Shown in pieces: positions 59,955 to 62,606 of a stretch of 62,606 nucleotides of DNA. This DNA comes from Sporocytophaga sp. (GTDB lineage Bacteria; Bacteroidota; Bacteroidia; Cytophagales; Cytophagaceae). Position 1 is the first letter of the stretch; the number at the start of each line of letters is the position of its first letter. The stretch covers positions 1 to 62,606 of the forward strand of contig NZ_JAGHZZ010000026.1 of the NCBI RefSeq assembly GCF_017745095.1, given 5' to 3'. A model generated the notes under the pieces. That model ran no database searches, was not told the DNA's origin, and worked only from the letters and a program-made list of their open reading frames with translations. Made by a program: the position numbers and the translations under genes.

Positions 59955-61610
59955 TTATACTTTGCTCTTCAGATTATCATTCTCTTTCATCAGTTCAAGT
60001 TCATGTTCCTTTAACTGTTGAATGAGCAAATCGGTGTTTTCCTGTTTTCTTTTCATCTCTTCCTGAGTAGCCTGTAGCTCTTCAAGATTTTGTCTGAGTT
60101 CTTCCTCTTGTTCATGCATCTGGTTTCTTTGCTTTTGAGATTCTTCCAGAAGGATCTTCGTTCTTTCATTTATTTTCATGGTAGAAAGAGAAGATGCAAG
60201 TGTTTCACTAAGTTTTTGAATAAACTCAACCTGATATGGCTGGAATTCATTGAATGATGCGAATTCCATTACTCCGTTTATTGTTTCATTAACTTTTATA
60301 GGTACTATCAGAATTGCTTTTGGATTTGAATCTCCAAGGCCGGATGTAATCGTTACATAACTGTCTGGTACATCAGTCAGATAAATAAGATCTCCTTCAA
60401 TCCATGCTTGACCAGCAAGTCCTTCACCTTTACCGATCCTTTTAGTCTGGAATTTCTTTCTGTCAAATGCATACACGCTTTTTAACTCAAGGTAAGGATC
60501 ATTTTCGTTTTCATCATTTACAATATAAAGCCATCCTTGATTAGCCTGTACATATTTTACCAGTTTGATCAGGAATATATCAAGCATCTCGTTGGTACTA
60601 TCATAATGTTTTCTTAAGATCTCACCAAATGCAGCGTAACCTTCATTAGACCAGTTTCTCTGCTTATCTTCTTTGGCGACCTTAACAAGATTGTCTCTCA
60701 TTGTAATAAGAGCATTACCAAGCACATCTTTTTCACTTAGAGGAGCAAATTCAGATTCTAGATTTCCTTTACCTATTTCATTTGCAAAGGTTGCTGTAGT
60801 ATTTAGGCCCTCAACCATTTTCTGTACATCACCCATCATTTCTCCAATTTCATCATTGGTTATTTTAATGGAAGTATTATCCAGTTCACCTTTGGAAACT
60901 TTATTCACGAGATTGTGCAAAGAGTTGACAGGTTTTATTATTTGACTGGAAAGTCTTATAGTAAGTAAAAAACCAAGTATAATAATAAAGCCAAGCAAAA
61001 TAAAATTAGTACGAGACAGAAGTTGCATGTTTTCAATCATGCTTATTTGCTGATCACTTGTTGTATGTTTAAGCTCATCAAGTATTTTATGTAAATGAAC
61101 AGAAATACTATTGATGTTTGTTGTAATCTCATCGCTTTTACTTTCACTCAATATCGGAGTGATGCCATCCTGATAACTGTCAAAAGTAGCCAGGCTGGTC
61201 ATAATCTCTTTCTGCATAATGAAAGTTTTGTCGATCTCTTTAATCAGGTTCTTTAGAGAATCTGCGAGTACTTGGTCCTTCCAGTTTTTTTGAAGTGATG
61301 TTAATTTTGCCTTCAACTGAGGATAATCCTTGGCATGTATCTGCTTGAGCTTAATTTTATCAGGATGGTTTTCTATGTCAATTTTAACCCAATTGGCCAT
61401 CAGATTTTTTGACTGAATAAGCAATAGCTCAAGCTCAGTTAGATGAGTGATACTTGGCTGATCTGTTGTATTTATTTGTTCAGTTGCTTCTTTATTCTTA
61501 GTAAGCAGGTAGCTACTGATCACTCCATATGCGCAGAATAAAAAGATGATTGAGAAGAAGCATAAAATTATCTTACCTCTTATTCCTTTAAATATATTAC
61601 CTGATTTCAT
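59955..61610 (-). CDS. HAMP-GAF coiled-coil sensor protein without kinase or cyclase
   Basis: 551 residues. An N-terminal membrane helix (IRGKIILCFFSIIFLFCAYG), a helical periplasmic sensor domain (about 35-195), a second helix (FILLGFIIILGFLLTIRL), HAMP (SSQIIKPVNSLHNLVNKVSK), a second HAMP-like region, a GAF domain (about 335-470, with LYIVNDENENDPYLELKSVY and PIKVNETINGVMEFASF) and a C-terminal coiled coil (QEEELRQNLEELQATQEEMK). No H-box, HATPase, GGDEF or methyl-accepting domain, so the output must be by protein contact. Similar cores exist at the front of Bacteroidota histidine kinases. Lies 30 bases after YfiR. Confidence 0.88.
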   Translation of the reverse strand: MKSGNIFKGIRGKIILCFFSIIFLFCAYGVISSYLLTKNKEATEQINTTDQPSITHLTELELLLIQSKNLMANWVKIDIENHPDKIKLKQIHAKDYPQLKAKLTSLQKNWKDQVLADSLKNLIKEIDKTFIMQKEIMTSLATFDSYQDGITPILSESKSDEITTNINSISVHLHKILDELKHTTSDQQISMIENMQLLSRTNFILLGFIIILGFLLTIRLSSQIIKPVNSLHNLVNKVSKGELDNTSIKITNDEIGEMMGDVQKMVEGLNTTATFANEIGKGNLESEFAPLSEKDVLGNALITMRDNLVKVAKEDKQRNWSNEGYAAFGEILRKHYDSTNEMLDIFLIKLVKYVQANQGWLYIVNDENENDPYLELKSVYAFDRKKFQTKRIGKGEGLAGQAWIEGDLIYLTDVPDSYVTITSGLGDSNPKAILIVPIKVNETINGVMEFASFNEFQPYQVEFIQKLSETLASSLSTMKINERTKILLEESQKQRNQMHEQEEELRQNLEELQATQEEMKRKQENTDLLIQQLKEHELELMKENDNLKSKV

Positions 61611-61640
61611 TTATTTTTAAATACTATTTTGGGAATATTG

Positions 61641-62162
61641 TTAGTCAACGATTCTAGCCAGTTTCTGTAATTCAGAAGAAATCTTTAATCCGTTTTCAGC
61701 GGCATTTTTGTTAGAGATTTCGAACTTAACTTTACTGTCCTCTTCGAAAAAGTTTACAACAACTCCATTTTTGGTTGCTGACGGAGAATTACTTACGACT
61801 AATACATGATGTTGTTTCGCTTTAGGTGCAATTTCTGAATATTTTGCTGACTGATTAGATGGAATGAATAATATCTGACATGCATCTACTTCAGCTATGT
61901 TATGAATTTCTTTGACGACAACTTTCATAGAGCCTGCCATCTTTCCATTAAGTGCCATTGCTTCTGTGTTCATTGGAGATTTTCCAAATACGCCCAATAC
62001 AATTTCTCCTCCTGGAGATGGCCATTGGGTATACTTAATAAAATGGAACATCAGACCTGAGTATACCTTGTATTCAGTTTGAGCCTCTGACTTCGTACTG
62101 AATAAGAAGAGGGTAAAGGCCATGATTACTGCAAGCTTTGCTGGTCTAAAATTGATCTTCAT
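61641..62162 (-). CDS. YfiR-family (DUF4154) periplasmic protein
   Basis: 173 residues. Signal peptide (LAVIMAFTLFLFSTKSEAQ), then YSGLMFHFIKYTQWPSPGGE, VLGVFGKSPMNTEAM, CQILFIPSNQSAKYSEI and FFEEDSKVKFEISNKNAAEN, the family pattern. In Pseudomonas YfiR is the periplasmic brake on the YfiN cyclase. Here the next gene encodes a HAMP-GAF sensor, which YfiR may regulate from outside. It starts a unit that includes that sensor. Confidence 0.88.
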   Translation of the reverse strand: MKINFRPAKLAVIMAFTLFLFSTKSEAQTEYKVYSGLMFHFIKYTQWPSPGGEIVLGVFGKSPMNTEAMALNGKMAGSMKVVVKEIHNIAEVDACQILFIPSNQSAKYSEIAPKAKQHHVLVVSNSPSATKNGVVVNFFEEDSKVKFEISNKNAAENGLKISSELQKLARIVD

Positions 62163-62543
62163 GATTATTATAATAAAGTAAATAATTTGTTTACAGGCGG
62201 ATTTTCCTAACTATGTAGGATTCAAAGTTAAATACGAATGGAATATGCATTAGTTGTAAAAAAATCTCAAAAGAATTATATTTTTTAGTATACAGTTAAA
62301 CGCAAAGTAAATTTTTTTATACACCTGTTTTTTGAGGTTTATTTTATTGTAAATCAATTTGATGAGAGTAGATGTAAAGCTGGTTTATTTTTTTGTTAGT
62401 CGGGACAATAATTCAATTTATAGGGAAAGTTCTATGGTTTTATCTCTCGTTAAATATTTTGATAGATGATTGTTTAAAATTTATCCCAACTATCTTATCA
62501 ATCATTCCGTTAGAATCCTCCGAATGTCATTTTTCTCATAACA
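62163..62543. other. Divergent intergenic stretch at the right end
   Basis: Between YfiR (minus) and the partial plus-strand gene. CAAAGTTA at 62223-62230 reads TAACTTTG on the minus strand and could be a -7 element for YfiR, but no -33 TTG was found. A 60-residue open frame in 62393-62575 looks non-coding. Nothing else seen. Confidence 0.45.
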
Positions 62544-62606
62544 ATGCAAACAGCTCCGGAAATAGGAATAAATGAGCTTAGAAAGCTAATTCAGGCAATT
62601 ATAGAA
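62544..62606 (+). CDS. N-terminal part of a gene leaving the window, possibly CheR-like
   Basis: ATG 62544 opens 21 codons (MQTAPEIGINELRKLIQAII, then E) still open at the edge. The E..I..LI.AI. pattern resembles the start of Bacteroidota CheR methyltransferases, but this is too short to decide. It is divergent from the YfiR/GAF unit. Confidence 0.4.
   Translation, partial: MQTAPEIGINELRKLIQAIIE

Noticed and set aside
62393-62575. 60-residue plus-strand frame near the right edge
   Set aside because: Overlaps the start of the partial gene at 62544 in another frame, and composition is not coding-like.
1-62606. tRNA, rRNA or riboswitch genes
   Set aside because: Read by eye on both strands; no cloverleaf, rRNA block or known riboswitch core was recognised. 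A covariance-model scan would be needed to be certain.

Overview
The window (about 62.6 kb, AT-rich) is chromosomal DNA of a Bacteroidota member, most likely a Cytophagales relative of Cytophaga/Sporocytophaga. The evidence is type IX secretion (T9SS) sorting domains of type A and type B, SprB-like repeats, a PorP/SprF-family protein, a GH74 xyloglucanase with Cys-rich 30-residue repeats, several TonB/ExbB/ExbD genes, and TAnnTTTG-type promoters with few Shine-Dalgarno sequences. The genus is inferred; no rRNA or tRNA gene was seen.

Left end (1-4830) is a scrap zone of mobile and decaying genes: an IS3-type transposase tail fused to an RHS-like remnant, a membrane-protein gene split by a frameshift at an A7 run, a T9SS cargo protein, a tyrosine integrase interrupted by one in-frame TGA, and an excisionase-like HTH gene. 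These abut the 3' end of mnmE, a known integration target in other bacteria. From 4850 to 12932 (minus strand) come mnmE with a thioredoxin-like gene, a complete metal-ABC operon (DtxR/MntR-type regulator, binding lipoprotein, ATPase, two permeases, one fused to a DtxR-like domain) and a glycosyltransferase. dapD follows on the plus strand, then two tandem, independently decayed copies of a potassium-channel-like gene, then hbd.

16568-22232 is an exbB-exbD-exbD-tonB-PBP-TPR energy-transduction cluster. 22387-27505 holds small membrane proteins, DedA, an OmpA/PD40 protein, an oxidoreductase, a Cys-cluster protein and a twice-frameshifted YdcF/ElyC gene. 27550-34823 is the most striking block: an ECF sigma factor, a putative anti-sigma protein that carries an SprB repeat and a T9SS type-B C-terminus outside its membrane segment, an LRR type-B cargo protein, a divergent PorP/SprF-like protein, and the secreted GH74 enzyme. 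Together they look like a surface-sensing, T9SS-linked transcription switch next to a polysaccharide-degrading enzyme. A family of three hairpin-bearing repeats follows GH74.

35109-45468 contains an exonuclease/phosphatase-fold membrane protein, twin DNRLRE lipoproteins divergent from a second ECF/membrane-protein/outer-membrane-protein operon, two PAP2 phosphatases, AIM24, lipocalin, START, DinB and a phosphate-binding-like lipoprotein. 45773-57282 carries FadL, a GDSL esterase, a second ExbB/ExbD pair, GapN-type dehydrogenase, a K+-dependent-type membrane pyrophosphatase, an amino-acid permease, a patatin and a methyltransferase. The right end (57350-62606) has a TonB-dependent receptor, a HAMP-GAF coiled-coil sensor without an output enzyme, a YfiR-family periplasmic protein and the start of a gene that leaves the window. 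Most operons are closed by clear intrinsic terminators.
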